Translations under genes and position numbers: made by a program | Part shown: positions 7,692 to 16,972 of the stretch, in pieces | Layout: each line of letters opens with the position of its first letter | Numbering within the stretch: position 1 is the first letter of the stretch | Source: JAPXLN01 sp033809515 | GTDB taxonomy: Bacteria > Bacillota > Sulfobacillia > Fermentithermobacillales > Fermentithermobacillaceae | Assembly: GCA_033809515.1 (NCBI GenBank) | Contig: JAPXLN010000004.1 | Location: 49,147-113,146 of the forward strand | Direction of reading: 5' to 3' | DNA length: 64,000 nt | The notes under the pieces: model-generated | Told to the model about the DNA's origin: nothing | The model's database searches: none | The model's input: only the letters and a program-made list of their open reading frames with translations

Positions 7692-8489
7692 GTGAACGTC
7701 ATGCATATAGCTTCTCTGTCAAGTTCTAGCACTTGCGGTAACGCTTATGTTGTATGGGAGGACGGGACCAGGCCGGTCCTTATTGATTGCGGCATCTCTT
7801 TGCGCCGTCTTGTTGAAAGCCTGAGGGAGTTGGGCATGACCCCACAGGACCTCGCCGGGTTATTCATTACCCACGAGCATACGGATCATGTTCGCGCCAT
7901 GTGTCTGGTGACTCCTGTCGCCCAGCGATTCGGCATTCCTGTCTATGCGTCGGGAGGATTCTGGAATTGGTACACAACCTATTTGGGCCGTTTTGTTGAC
8001 CCTTCCCTTGTTCACAAAGTATGTGACGGTGAGGTGGTAGAGACCGGAAATGTTATGGTAAGAGCTTTCGAGAAGCCCCATGACGCTTCTGAACCTCTTG
8101 GGTTTGTTGTGGCCGCAGGGGGAGCAAGGGTTGCCTTTGTAATGGATCTGGGATACGTGCCATGCTCCATGGAGAAGGTTGTTGCAGGATGTGAGTACCT
8201 GGTTTTTGAGGCCAATCATGATGTGGAAATGGAAAGAACCTCCGGGCGTCCTCCCTTTCTCATCCGACGGGTACTAGGCGAACAAGGCCATCTTTCTAAC
8301 GATCAGGCCAGTGAGTCTCTTTCCCGTCTTGTAACCAATGAAACCAGGCACGTCATCCTGGCTCACCTGAGCACACAATGCAATACCCCCAGGAAAGCCC
8401 TGCAAGCTGTATCTGCAGGTCTTCTTAAGGCAGGCGTCTCTTGCCGGGTGAGCGTTGCACCTCCGGGCACTGTAGCAGTCTATGGGTAG
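7692..8489 (+). CDS. MBL-fold metallo-hydrolase (YycJ/WalJ-like)
   Basis: 265 aa. The metallo-beta-lactamase signature THEHTDH (about residues 57-63) is followed by a metal-ligand His in KPHDA and the Asp in VMDLGYV. The opening SLSSSSTCGNAYVVW and DCGISLRRL are characteristic of the YycJ/WalJ group, exonuclease-like hydrolases of the Bacillota. In most relatives the gene sits beside walRK; here it stands alone. Start taken at GTG 7692; ATG 7701 is possible and would remove three residues. Confidence 0.82.
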   Translation: MNVMHIASLSSSSTCGNAYVVWEDGTRPVLIDCGISLRRLVESLRELGMTPQDLAGLFITHEHTDHVRAMCLVTPVAQRFGIPVYASGGFWNWYTTYLGRFVDPSLVHKVCDGEVVETGNVMVRAFEKPHDASEPLGFVVAAGGARVAFVMDLGYVPCSMEKVVAGCEYLVFEANHDVEMERTSGRPPFLIRRVLGEQGHLSNDQASESLSRLVTNETRHVILAHLSTQCNTPRKALQAVSAGLLKAGVSCRVSVAPPGTVAVYG

Positions 8490-8523
8490 CAATGAATATG
8501 CTATCAAAACACGTTGGCGAGCA

Positions 8524-8552
8524 TTGACACTGGGATAGGCTTACCCTAGAAT
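8524..8552 (+). promoter_or_regulatory. Promoter of speD
   Basis: Consensus TTGACA (8524-8529), exactly 17 bases, then TAGAAT (8547-8552); the coding start is 46 bases further on. Confidence 0.7.
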
Positions 8553-8597
8553 TTCATTGGTCTTTCGTTTTTCAAGTCGAAAGGGGGCTGGGAATAG

Positions 8598-8972
8598 ATG
8601 CAGGGGCTGGGCCGTCATATTCTGGCTGAGGTTTACGGTTGCGAGTTTCGCATACTCAATGACCTCGATAAGGTCCGGAAGATCTTGGTCAGTGCGGCTC
8701 TCTCCGCCGGGGCGGAAGTGAGAGAAACGGCGTTCCACCGGTTTTCACCCCAGGGAGTCAGCGGCGTTGTAGTCATATCTGAATCGCACATAGCTATCCA
8801 TACATGGCCTGAACTTGGATACGCAGCGGTGGATGTGTTTACTTGCGGCGAGACCGTAGACCCTTGGGTGGCAATGGATGCCATAGTCAAGGACTTTGGC
8901 GCCAAAACAGTTACGGCTTCTGAGGTAAAGCGGGGATTGATGTTTGAGAGTTCCCAGGTGTGCGCTAGCTGA
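8598..8972 (+). CDS. speD: S-adenosylmethionine decarboxylase proenzyme
   Basis: 124 aa, typical of the short bacterial SpeD class. The autocleavage site is intact: ESHIAIHTWPE contains the serine (S61 or so) that becomes the pyruvoyl group, and the catalytic cysteine is in VDVFTCGE. It makes decarboxylated SAM, the aminopropyl donor for spermidine. No spermidine synthase gene is adjacent, so the pathway partner must be elsewhere. Preceded by GGGGGCTGGG and a clear promoter. Confidence 0.95.
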   Translation: MQGLGRHILAEVYGCEFRILNDLDKVRKILVSAALSAGAEVRETAFHRFSPQGVSGVVVISESHIAIHTWPELGYAAVDVFTCGETVDPWVAMDAIVKDFGAKTVTASEVKRGLMFESSQVCAS

Positions 8973-9039
8973 GAACGTGCATACGCGAGGTGATGCTGTA
9001 TTTTAGTCAGAGATGACGAAGACGGTAAACCGACTGAGT

Positions 9040-9080
9040 AGACCCTGGAGAGGAAGTTTGAATCCAGGGTCTTTCCATTT
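9040..9080 (+). terminator. Terminator after speD
   Basis: AGACCCTGGA (9040-9049) and TCCAGGGTCT (9063-9072) form a perfect 10-bp stem with a 13-base loop, followed by TTCCATTT. Confidence 0.7.
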
Positions 9081-9207
9081 CCGCGCCCAATTTTCTGCCC
9101 TCCCCACGTCATATGAAGGTATTAAGGCCATGTTGTAGCGAAGTACACGTGGAGATACCGCGTGAAGATGCACTTTGTTTGCAGCAATCGAAGAGGAGGT
9201 TGTATGC

Positions 9208-10281
9208 GTGGACGAAAGGCTGAATCTTCTAAAGGAAATATCCGAAGTGCCAGGGGTTCCCGGTTTCGAGGATGAGGTTAGGAGACTCATCCGGGAGCGC
9301 ATGATAGGCTTGGCTGAGGTCAGCAGAGACAATCTTGGCAGCGTTATTTGCAGGAAAGCAGGGTCTTGTGCTGCGCCAAGGATCATGATGGCAGGTCACA
9401 TGGATGAGATCGGCATGATGGTGACCTACATAACAAAAGAAGGGTTCCTTAAGTTTCAGACATTAGGCGGATGGTGGGAACAGGTCATGCTTGCCCAACG
9501 GGTGGTCATCAAGACATCTGCAGGCGATGTTCCGGGCCTCATCGGCTCTAAGCCTCCGCATATCCTCAAGTCTGAAGAACGGAACAAGGTGACCCCCAAG
9601 GACCAAATGTTTATAGACATAGGTGCTTCAAGCAAAGAAGACGCCGAGAGCATGGGGGTCATGCCCGGTGACCCGGTAGTGCCTGTATCACCTTTTCAGC
9701 AGATGAGAAACCCCAAGTTCCTTATGGGAAAAGCATGGGATAACCGGATCGGATGCGCCATTTTCATGGAAGTGATTTCGGAGCTTGCAGGCGTGAACCA
9801 TCCTAACACTGTCTACGGCGTGGGCACCGTTCAAGAGGAAGTTGGCCTTAGAGGCGCAACTACCAGCGTGGCTGCAGTGGAGCCGGATATAGGCTTCGCC
9901 CTCGAGGTCGATATCGCCGGAGACACACCGGGAATAAGGGAATTCGAGGCCCAGGCACGGCTGGGCAAGGGTCCAAGCATTTTGCTTTACGATAGTTCCA
10001 TGGTTCCCCACAGAAAGCTCAGGGATTTCGTTGTGAAAACGGCCAGGGAAGCGAATATCCCGTTCCAGTTTAACGCCATGTCAGGCGGTGGCACTGATGC
10101 AGGGCCCATCCATGTATACAAGACAGGAGTGCCAAGCCTTGTGATCTCTGTCCCCACGCGTTATATTCACAGCCATGCAGGCATCATACACAGAGACGAC
10201 TTTGATGCCGCCGTCGCACTGATGGTTGAGCTGGTCAAGAAGCTTGACGCAGACGCGGTTGCAGAGATCAAGGGTGACTAA
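9208..10281 (+). CDS. M42-family aminopeptidase (FrvX/glutamyl aminopeptidase-like)
   Basis: 357 aa dizinc aminopeptidase that trims peptides in the cytoplasm, usually as a large dodecamer. Family landmarks are complete: AGHMDEIG (zinc His plus catalytic Asp), AWDNRIG (bridging Asp), QEEVGLRGA (catalytic Glu and zinc Glu), EVDIAGD and the late zinc His after GGGTDAGPIH. The frame is open to an earlier TTG at 9175, but GTG 9208 is chosen because GAGGAGG at 9193-9199 sits 8 bases before it. Directly followed by ndk 14 bases later, so likely cotranscribed. Confidence 0.9.
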   Translation: MDERLNLLKEISEVPGVPGFEDEVRRLIRERMIGLAEVSRDNLGSVICRKAGSCAAPRIMMAGHMDEIGMMVTYITKEGFLKFQTLGGWWEQVMLAQRVVIKTSAGDVPGLIGSKPPHILKSEERNKVTPKDQMFIDIGASSKEDAESMGVMPGDPVVPVSPFQQMRNPKFLMGKAWDNRIGCAIFMEVISELAGVNHPNTVYGVGTVQEEVGLRGATTSVAAVEPDIGFALEVDIAGDTPGIREFEAQARLGKGPSILLYDSSMVPHRKLRDFVVKTAREANIPFQFNAMSGGGTDAGPIHVYKTGVPSLVISVPTRYIHSHAGIIHRDDFDAAVALMVELVKKLDADAVAEIKGD

Positions 10282-10295
10282 AGGAGAGATCTTAC

Positions 10296-10748
10296 TTGGT
10301 GGAACGTACTTTGGTTCTGGCGAAGCCGGACGCAATGGTCAGAGGCTATCTGGGAGAGATAATCCGCCGCATGGAAGCTAAAGGCCTCAAGCTTGCAGGA
10401 CTGAAAATGGTCTGGGTGGACGAGGAGATGGCAAACAAGCACTACGCCGCCCATGTAGGCAAGCCGTTTTTCAAAGGTCTTGTGGAGTACATAACAGCTT
10501 TGCCTGTGGTAGCTATGGTATGGGAAGGACCTAACGCCATCGGGGTGGTCCGGGCGACCATGGGAGCTACAGACCCATCCAAAGCAGGGCCGGGAACCAT
10601 CAGGGGGGATTTGGGCCTGGATATCTCAAACAATCTGGTTCACGGGTCTGACGGCCCTGAATCAGCTGTCAAGGAGATCAGCCTCTTTTTCAGAGAAGAA
10701 GAGCTCTATACCTGGTCAAGGCCACAGGAGAGATATGTGTGGTCCTGA
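10296..10748 (+). CDS. ndk: Nucleoside diphosphate kinase
   Basis: 150 aa. Balances NTP pools by phosphate transfer from ATP to NDPs through a phospho-histidine. The active site NLVHGSDGPESA is intact, and the nucleotide-binding KPDAMVRG and RATMGATDP segments match the family. TTG start at 10296 with AAGGAGAG 8 bases upstream; the adjoining GTG at 10299 is the alternative. Probably the last gene of the M42 peptidase transcript. Confidence 0.97.
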   Translation: MVERTLVLAKPDAMVRGYLGEIIRRMEAKGLKLAGLKMVWVDEEMANKHYAAHVGKPFFKGLVEYITALPVVAMVWEGPNAIGVVRATMGATDPSKAGPGTIRGDLGLDISNNLVHGSDGPESAVKEISLFFREEELYTWSRPQERYVWS

Positions 10749-10794
10749 CGGCTGTGAGTAAGCAGCAATCAGCAAGCAGCAGGGGGGACTCTGA

Positions 10795-11604
10795 GTGCTG
10801 TACGTAGGGACGGCAGGTTTCAGCTATCTTGATTGGCGTGATGTGTTCTACCCGGCCGGGATGAAAAGAGACGAATTCCTTTCCTGTTACAGCGCCCGGT
10901 TTGCAGCCGTGGAGCTGGATTTCACCTACTACCGGCAGCCTTCTGCCACGACCATGTTGAGTATGGCAGAAAGGGTCCCGGATGAGTTCAGGTTCACAGT
11001 GAAAGCTCACAGAACAATGACCCACGAGATCCCCCCTGAACCACAACAGGCAGCAGAGTTTGAGACGTTTCTGCGCGGAGTGGAGCCCATGGTTGAGGCC
11101 GGGAAGCTGGGATGCATTCTCTTTCAGTTTCCCTGGTCGTATCGCTTGACACCCGAGAATCTGGAGTATGTGGTGTCCATCAAAGACCGTATCCCCTGCG
11201 CAAAGACTGTAATCGAGTTTCGGAACAACCAGTGGGCTCAAGAAAGCGTTTACAAAGCTCTAAGAAAGTCACTTCAGGGCTTTTGCTGTGTGGATGAGCC
11301 AAATCTGAGAGGGCTGTTCCCTCGGGTGTCCCTGGTGACGTCAGACGTGGGCTATCTAAGGTTCCACGGGCGCAACGCCGCCAAATGGTTCAACCACCGG
11401 GAGGCCTGGGAACGGTACGACTATCTTTACAGCGATGATGAGCTCAAGTGGTGGATCCCAAGGATTCAGGACATGGTCAGCCAGTCTGACGACACCTACG
11501 TTTTCTTCAACAACTGTCACAGGGGCCAGGCGGCCGTTAACGCAGTCCGAATGAAAGAGCTCCTGGAGTATCCCGGGGACGATGCCCGGCCGAGTCAGAA
11601 ATAG
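10795..11604 (+). CDS. DUF72 (YecE-like) family protein
   Basis: 269 aa, full length for the DUF72 TIM-barrel family, whose biochemical function is not settled. The family start GTAGFSYLDW, the YRQPSATTM and FTVKAHRTMTHE segments, and the late FNNCHRGQAAVNA are all recognisable. GTG start with an AGGGGGGAC site about 6-8 bases upstream. Confidence 0.88.
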   Translation: MLYVGTAGFSYLDWRDVFYPAGMKRDEFLSCYSARFAAVELDFTYYRQPSATTMLSMAERVPDEFRFTVKAHRTMTHEIPPEPQQAAEFETFLRGVEPMVEAGKLGCILFQFPWSYRLTPENLEYVVSIKDRIPCAKTVIEFRNNQWAQESVYKALRKSLQGFCCVDEPNLRGLFPRVSLVTSDVGYLRFHGRNAAKWFNHREAWERYDYLYSDDELKWWIPRIQDMVSQSDDTYVFFNNCHRGQAAVNAVRMKELLEYPGDDARPSQK

Positions 11605-11635
11605 GGCTTCGCAGCCCGCCCGGCCTGTAGGCGGA

Positions 11636-12925
11636 TCAGAAGGCCAGCAGGGCGCAGTATCCAAGGATGGCAGCCCCAAGGCCTGCAAAAACAGGCCAAT
11701 TTCGCCTGTAAACGTTGAATAGGTCTACCTTAAAATACTCGCATGTAAGCACCTGGCAGAGGTGAAGGGGCGAGAAAAAGTAAGATAGGAAACTGGAGCC
11801 GTATATTACGGAAGTGTAAGCCATCCTGGTAAACTCAGACTCTGCAGCGGGTACAAGAATAGGGAGAAACACAGCTACCGTAGAAGACTGCGATGCGCTC
11901 ACAAACCCCAATATAAGGGGAAGGACAAGCGCTACCAGCACCCGTGATATGCCTCTATTGCTTGCTTCTGTAACCAGGGCCGGAAACACAGGTGAAACGC
12001 TGACCAACCCCTTGAAAACCATTATCCATAGCATGGCTACTGCCTGGCTCCAGTTTGCGCCTTTTACCAGCGTTTGAGCTTTGGGAAGGGGCTTGCCGTC
12101 TATCAAGCCGAGAATGAGCGCCAGCGCTGTACCTGCTGTAAGGGAAATCCACACCGGCAAGCCGGCGGCCATACCTAAGACCAGCGCAAGAAACAAAGGT
12201 GACCCGTGCCGGGCAAACTGAACGAAACCCGAAAAGCGTTTTGTATCGGGCCGGGTGATTGGAGCTGCTTCACCTTGTTCTTCCAGATGGGAGTTTGTTC
12301 CTTCCTGACCACCGGGGTTTTCGTCTTCCACAGGGCTGGCCTTGCGAAGCAAAGACAGGTACCCCGCCCCCCAGATAGCCACAGACATTGGCCAGAACCA
12401 CGAGATGAGTCTTTGCACAGTAAAACCTGATAGTTTGGACGCCATGATGAGCCCGGGCGAGAAGGGAAAAATGAAGAACATTCCGTGCCGGAAAGCTAGA
12501 TTAGCTGCTGCCTTTTGATCAGGTTCCATAGCCAGAGAGTCGCCAAGCTTGTCTACGAGGGGGGCCGACAACACTGCGCCGCCCAGAACCGGCAAAGATC
12601 CGATGAGAGCCGGCACAGTCATAATGGCAGCTTTGATGTTACCCAGAAAGTCGGTGAGACCTGCCACAGTCCTGTCCAGAAGGGATAGCTCCTTCATGGC
12701 AATGGAGAAGACGCCTATAGCTATCACAGCGGCGACCAGTTCGAGGGTTGTGGTATCAATGAGCGACCCGTAAATGATAGCCCAGCTCTTTGAGAAACCC
12801 AGCCCCGAAGTAAGAGCTATAATGGCGGTTGCGTTGAACATTGTCCATGCCAGAGAGACCTTTTTTCGAGACAGGTACATAATGGCGGAAAATGCGGCAA
12901 TAACCCCGGCATATTGCAGATACAC
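11636..12925 (-). CDS. DUF401-family integral membrane protein (putative transporter)
   Basis: 429 aa polytopic membrane protein with about ten hydrophobic segments and a Glu/Gln-rich cytoplasmic loop (about residues 200-235). Matches the DUF401/TIGR00529 family, thought to be related to gluconate/citrate-type transporters; substrate unknown. The frame continues upstream to 13090, but GTG 12925 is selected because GGGAGGTGG lies 7 bases before it and the protein then begins directly with a membrane helix (YAGVIAAFSAIMYL). It is transcribed divergently from the exonuclease gene with a 75-base gap. Confidence 0.8.
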   Translation of the reverse strand: MYLQYAGVIAAFSAIMYLSRKKVSLAWTMFNATAIIALTSGLGFSKSWAIIYGSLIDTTTLELVAAVIAIGVFSIAMKELSLLDRTVAGLTDFLGNIKAAIMTVPALIGSLPVLGGAVLSAPLVDKLGDSLAMEPDQKAAANLAFRHGMFFIFPFSPGLIMASKLSGFTVQRLISWFWPMSVAIWGAGYLSLLRKASPVEDENPGGQEGTNSHLEEQGEAAPITRPDTKRFSGFVQFARHGSPLFLALVLGMAAGLPVWISLTAGTALALILGLIDGKPLPKAQTLVKGANWSQAVAMLWIMVFKGLVSVSPVFPALVTEASNRGISRVLVALVLPLILGFVSASQSSTVAVFLPILVPAAESEFTRMAYTSVIYGSSFLSYFFSPLHLCQVLTCEYFKVDLFNVYRRNWPVFAGLGAAILGYCALLAF

Positions 12926-13000
12926 GCGGCCACCTCCCGGTAGATCAGTCGGTGCCCTTCCCGGGCTGACCTTGCGGCAAAAAGAGGTCCTCTGGAGGTA

Positions 13001-15676
13001 TTGCATGGTCTGAGCCAGAAGACAACAGGCAGCCAAGGAGAATACCGGCACACAAGATCCATTATAGATGATTTGGGGGTAGACAACCATTTGAACGGCA
13101 CCGTGCGCATTCCTCTTGACGACTATGTTGCATTTGATCTTGAGACCACCGGTTTATCTGCCGAAGAGCACGAGATAATAGAGATGGCTCTGGTCAGGTT
13201 CAACTGCGGACAACCGGTAGAATCCTGGTCATCGCTGGTCAAACCCAGCGGGCCTGTTCCGCTGAAGGTGCTCAGGCTCACGGGGATCGACGCCGGGGAA
13301 TTGGAGGAGTCCCCTTCCCTGGCTGACGCCCTTGAAAAGCTTCAGCAATTCCGCGGACAGTTGCCGCTGGTTGGACATAATTCTGCCTTCGACGCCGCGT
13401 TCATTGCAAAGCACGTTCAGGGTTTTCCTGACGTGGATCTTTACGATACTCTTGAATTAGGCAGGATAGTGTTTCCCGGGCTGAAGAGCTACCGCCTTTC
13501 TGAACTGGCCGGGAACCTGGGGATAATCCTGGATGGTGCGCATAGGGCCGCCAACGACGCAGAAGTCTCAGGCAAGGTGTTCAGGCTCATACAAGAAGGA
13601 ATCGACCTCATTTCCGAAGTCGATTGTCGCCGGATTATAGATATCATGGGTCCCGCATGGACCGCCAGGCGCCTCTTTGAGCCTGCCAGGTGCCTTGACT
13701 CAGGTCCCACGGATCTTTTTCAGTGGGCCAAAGAGCAAGAAAAGAAAGCAAAATGGGTGCCCGTTCACCAGGTTCGCCGGTTTGACCTTGTCCCTTACCT
13801 CTACGAGCAGGTACTTCACGTCCTTTCAGAGGGGCAAAACAAAGAGCATATCCTCCATGTTATGTGTGATTACAACTCTGCTTGTACCGCAGCTTACGCC
13901 GCCGGGCAATGGTCTTCTTCTGAGGGTAAAAAAACACTTTTGATCGGTTTTCCCGAGGGCATGTCCGGTCCCGGGGGCCGGCCTTATCCCGAAGCTGCAT
14001 TTCCAGGCAACTATCTGTGTCGATTGCGATTCGAAGAAGCTATGAACCTGGCATCCAAGGGACTTTATGACGACCTCGGTCTCGAAGAGCGGCGTTTTCT
14101 TGCGTCAGTGGTCCGGTGGGCGGATCTTACTCAGAACGGACATTTCGACCAACTTCAGATGCCGGGAGCTTTGGGAGCTATTGCTCGTGAACTGGCCTGC
14201 CCTTCAGACTCGTCATGCACCCAGCGGTGCATCTATGCCACAGATTGTTTCCGCGAAAAGGCCGTTGAGAAAGCAAGTCTCGAGCCGGTAACCTGGGTTT
14301 CCCCCTACCGGTTGTTCAACGAGGAAGAGTCATCCCCGGCGCAGTACGACTGTGTCCTTGTCTGGCAGTTCCACGAGAGCTCCCATTGGTGGCAAAGCGC
14401 CGAACCTGAGGTTAACCTTGCCCGTCTTCAGACCTTCCTCAATGCCTCAGGTTTGAACGATAGGGTTTTGTCTCTGGAAGCTCTTGTTGAAGAGGCGTCC
14501 AGAAACATGGGCCGTTCAGATACAACAGCTAGCTCTACTGATGACCTAGTCGAGAAGGTGGGCCGGGGGATCAGGGAGCTGTCATGTCAGATGCGAGCCG
14601 GGGTTGAGACTCAAGGTAGTTCATATGGCCGGGGATCTGCTGAAGAATTGCCTATCCTTTCCCGGACCTTGCACGAGCTGGAAGAATGGGATAGGGTTTT
14701 CCAGGGTTACCTGGGGCCCCATCCTCATGAAAGCATGAGGGTCTTGTGGCAGGGGAGGGCATCTGACGGCACCGGGATTCCGGTCCTTTCCCGCAGGTCC
14801 ATTTGGCCGGGCAAGGAAGCTCTTTCCTGGATCCGGCGCTCCTATGGCGGCGAATCAGGCCTTCCTGTGGTTCTCATGTCCAGCGTTGCCGCATCTATAA
14901 GCGCGTCCAGGGGGGCCCTTATTTCCTTTGGACTGCATGACTTTGTACCTGTAGCACCCCATGGGGACTTAGTTCACAGCGTTGGGGAGCCGGAGTCTGT
15001 TCCGAAGGTCCCCATGCCGGATCAACAGAGAGTTCTGCTGGCTGCTGTGGATAAGTTCCCTGTGCCTTCGGGTAAAGAGTATGCGAAATATCTTGCGGGG
15101 CTTCTCACTGACTTGTCATCCCAGGTTCGCAAGGGCGTTCAAGCCGTGTTTCCGTCCCGGGCCCTTTTGCGGGATGTGTACTACTTGCTTCAGGAGGAAT
15201 TGGATGAAGAAGGCATCGTAGTGTATGCACAAGGCATTGACTCGACCCGAAGGGTCTTTGAAGCTCTGGGCGAGGACAATACACTGGTTATGTCTCAGTT
15301 CAGAACCAAGCCTGAAGTCCATGACCCGGTGCCTGCCTGCACCGTGGTCTGCAGGATACCCTTTTCTCCACCTAATATCGTTGATGACGCCAGACGGCAT
15401 AAGCTCAGCGCTTTGGGTATGGATAGCTTCAGAGAGGTAAACATAGGCGAGGCCCTGCTTTTGGTAAGGGAGTGGGCGGAACGGATGCTCGTATCAGAAG
15501 AAAGGTCAGTCCTGGTCATGGCTGATCCCCGTGCCCTGCCGGGAAAATCAAGGTGGGGAAGCCAGTTCGTGTCCGCCTTCAGCGATTTTCAGAAGGTCAC
15601 ATGTCCGGAAAAGGAGGTTGTGTCCCGGGTGTCCGGGTGGCTCTCGGGGAGGTATGCTTCTTCTACTGACAAATGA
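13001..15676 (+). CDS. DEDDh exonuclease fused to degenerate DinG-like helicase
   Basis: 891 aa. Residues about 40-205 are a DnaQ-type 3'-5' exonuclease with all acidic residues: DLETTG, HNSAFD, and HRAAND. The rest follows DinG/YoaA layout: an Fe-S-type cysteine cluster CPSDSSCTQRCIYATDCF (about 404-421) and a C-terminal segment RIPFSPPN like the LPFxPP of DinG. However, no Walker A (GxGKT) is found, the DEAH box position reads VLVWQFHES, and the QxxGRxxR motif VI reads VREWAERML. I conclude that the exonuclease is probably active and the helicase part is not an ATPase. The TTG start has GGAGG only 2 bases away, so the true start could be up to about 30 codons later. Confidence 0.75.
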   Translation: MHGLSQKTTGSQGEYRHTRSIIDDLGVDNHLNGTVRIPLDDYVAFDLETTGLSAEEHEIIEMALVRFNCGQPVESWSSLVKPSGPVPLKVLRLTGIDAGELEESPSLADALEKLQQFRGQLPLVGHNSAFDAAFIAKHVQGFPDVDLYDTLELGRIVFPGLKSYRLSELAGNLGIILDGAHRAANDAEVSGKVFRLIQEGIDLISEVDCRRIIDIMGPAWTARRLFEPARCLDSGPTDLFQWAKEQEKKAKWVPVHQVRRFDLVPYLYEQVLHVLSEGQNKEHILHVMCDYNSACTAAYAAGQWSSSEGKKTLLIGFPEGMSGPGGRPYPEAAFPGNYLCRLRFEEAMNLASKGLYDDLGLEERRFLASVVRWADLTQNGHFDQLQMPGALGAIARELACPSDSSCTQRCIYATDCFREKAVEKASLEPVTWVSPYRLFNEEESSPAQYDCVLVWQFHESSHWWQSAEPEVNLARLQTFLNASGLNDRVLSLEALVEEASRNMGRSDTTASSTDDLVEKVGRGIRELSCQMRAGVETQGSSYGRGSAEELPILSRTLHELEEWDRVFQGYLGPHPHESMRVLWQGRASDGTGIPVLSRRSIWPGKEALSWIRRSYGGESGLPVVLMSSVAASISASRGALISFGLHDFVPVAPHGDLVHSVGEPESVPKVPMPDQQRVLLAAVDKFPVPSGKEYAKYLAGLLTDLSSQVRKGVQAVFPSRALLRDVYYLLQEELDEEGIVVYAQGIDSTRRVFEALGEDNTLVMSQFRTKPEVHDPVPACTVVCRIPFSPPNIVDDARRHKLSALGMDSFREVNIGEALLLVREWAERMLVSEERSVLVMADPRALPGKSRWGSQFVSAFSDFQKVTCPEKEVVSRVSGWLSGRYASSTDK

Positions 15677-16430
15677 CGACGGCGTAGACGCGCCCGGCCT
15701 TCGGGCCCTAATTCATGAAGCATATCAGTTTGAAGACATTGAGACTGTAGCAGTGGCCCCGGACCGGGAACGCAGCGCCACAGGCCACGCCATTAGCATT
15801 CATCAGCCTGTAGAGGTAAGAGAACTGCACCGTAAGGGTCAGCGGCTGAGACTGTACTCAGCAGGTGGGACTCCGGCCGACTGCGTGAAGGTTGCCGTTG
15901 AGGGCATTTTGGGTAGGCTGCCTGACTTTGTTATATCAGGCATCAACCGGGGCCCCAACCTTGGTCAGGACGTGTTCTACTCGGGCACCGTTTCTGCTGC
16001 AATGGAAGGGGCGTTTATGGGAGTGAGAGCTATGGCGGTGTCGGTTACAGCTTTCGAAGGCCTGGACTACGGTCCTGCAGCTTGTTTCGCCGTGGACTGG
16101 GCCAGAAGAGTCCATGAGGAAAAGGAATGGCCCGTTCTGGTTAACGTAAACGTTCCCGCCATCCCGAGGGAGTCCATTGCGGGGGTTGCCGTAACCAGGC
16201 TTGGGCGGCAGCGTTACAGGGACGTCTTCACGCGAAGAACCGACCCACGAGGCAGAACCTGGTTTTGGCTGGGAGGAACCGTGCTCGAGGGCGACATAGT
16301 CGATGATACGGACGTTTGCGCGATTTCAAGAAACCTCATATCGGTGACTCCCTTGACCACAGATCTCACTGATCCCGCCGGCATACAAAGCCTGGCCGAG
16401 AAGGATCTAGCCTGGCCTGACCACGCGTAA
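15654..16430 (+). CDS. surE: 5'/3'-nucleotidase SurE
   Basis: 258 aa. Stationary-phase survival nucleotidase dephosphorylating nucleoside monophosphates. Metal-site TNDDG at residues 6-10, APDRERSATGHAIS, and GINRGPNLGQDVFYSGTV are textbook. ATG 15654 gives the canonical MLLLLTNDDG start; the upstream extension to 15531 is the preceding gene in another frame. It overlaps that gene by 23 bases, so translation is probably coupled to it, as the SD (GGGGAGG) is unusually close to the ATG. Confidence 0.95.
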   Translation: MLLLLTNDDGVDAPGLRALIHEAYQFEDIETVAVAPDRERSATGHAISIHQPVEVRELHRKGQRLRLYSAGGTPADCVKVAVEGILGRLPDFVISGINRGPNLGQDVFYSGTVSAAMEGAFMGVRAMAVSVTAFEGLDYGPAACFAVDWARRVHEEKEWPVLVNVNVPAIPRESIAGVAVTRLGRQRYRDVFTRRTDPRGRTWFWLGGTVLEGDIVDDTDVCAISRNLISVTPLTTDLTDPAGIQSLAEKDLAWPDHA

Positions 16431-16446
16431 GTTTGGCAGCGGAATA

Positions 16447-16478
16447 CCTGGTTTTCCCCGGTAATATAGAAAACCAGG
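16447..16478 (+). promoter_or_regulatory. Hairpin abutting the SD of the TIGR04086 gene
   Basis: CCTGGTTTTC (16447-16456) pairs perfectly with GAAAACCAGG (16469-16478); the 3' arm runs directly into the GGGGGTGA Shine-Dalgarno. It could be a terminator for surE or a structure controlling access to the ribosome site. Confidence 0.5.
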
Positions 16479-16485
16479 GGGTGAT

Positions 16486-16923
16486 GTGAGGATGTCCCGG
16501 AACCTTCCAGGGAAAACCCGCTATGACAGACGATCTTACCGGAAGCCGGCTGCTGCCCCCAGGGGCTTTTCTTTGGGCACAGCTGCAGGCGGTCTCGGGT
16601 GGTCAATTTTCCTGGCTTTGCTCTTGGTTCTTCTTTCTTCGGCGGTTGTCTATTTCACGAGGTTGGATGAAAGGGTTCTGTCCTGGGTTGTCAACTTTGG
16701 CAGTTTCCTTGTCCTGGGTTTTGCTTCGTTTCTCACTGCCCGCAGAACCCAAAGCCATGGCTTCTTTTACGGCGCAGTGATCGGACTGTCGTATGCAGTG
16801 CTTACTATGGTAGTGGGCACTATCCTGTTTCCGCCCTTTGCGGGAATGGTCACCTTTGCGAAGCGTCTCATTTTCTCGGTCATTGCCGGCGTTTGCGGCG
16901 GAATTCTTGGTGTGAACGCGTAA
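16486..16923 (+). CDS. TIGR04086-family membrane protein
   Basis: 145 aa, four hydrophobic segments (about 38-56, 63-82, 92-112, 122-142) after a basic N-terminus. Matches the small TIGR04086 membrane proteins common in spore-forming Bacillota; function unknown. GTG 16486 or ATG 16492 could be the start; the latter has better spacing from GGGGGTGA. The next gene, an exported deacetylase-like protein, follows after a 60-base gap holding a hairpin. Confidence 0.72.
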   Translation: MRMSRNLPGKTRYDRRSYRKPAAAPRGFSLGTAAGGLGWSIFLALLLVLLSSAVVYFTRLDERVLSWVVNFGSFLVLGFASFLTARRTQSHGFFYGAVIGLSYAVLTMVVGTILFPPFAGMVTFAKRLIFSVIAGVCGGILGVNA

Positions 16924-16934
16924 AGGAATAAACT

Positions 16935-16972
16935 CCCTGCACCTGATGCATTATAACCTGAAAGGTGCAGGG
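16935..16972 (+). promoter_or_regulatory. Hairpin abutting the SD of the NodB-like gene
   Basis: CCCTGCACCT (16935-16944) pairs with AGGTGCAGGG (16963-16972). The 3' arm merges with the GGGGGGAC Shine-Dalgarno of the gene at 16984, the same arrangement as the hairpin before the preceding gene. Confidence 0.5.

Noticed and set aside
12926..13090. 55-codon N-terminal extension of the DUF401 protein
   Set aside because: No ribosome site upstream and no membrane-like or family sequence; GTG 12925 has GGGAGGTGG at proper spacing.
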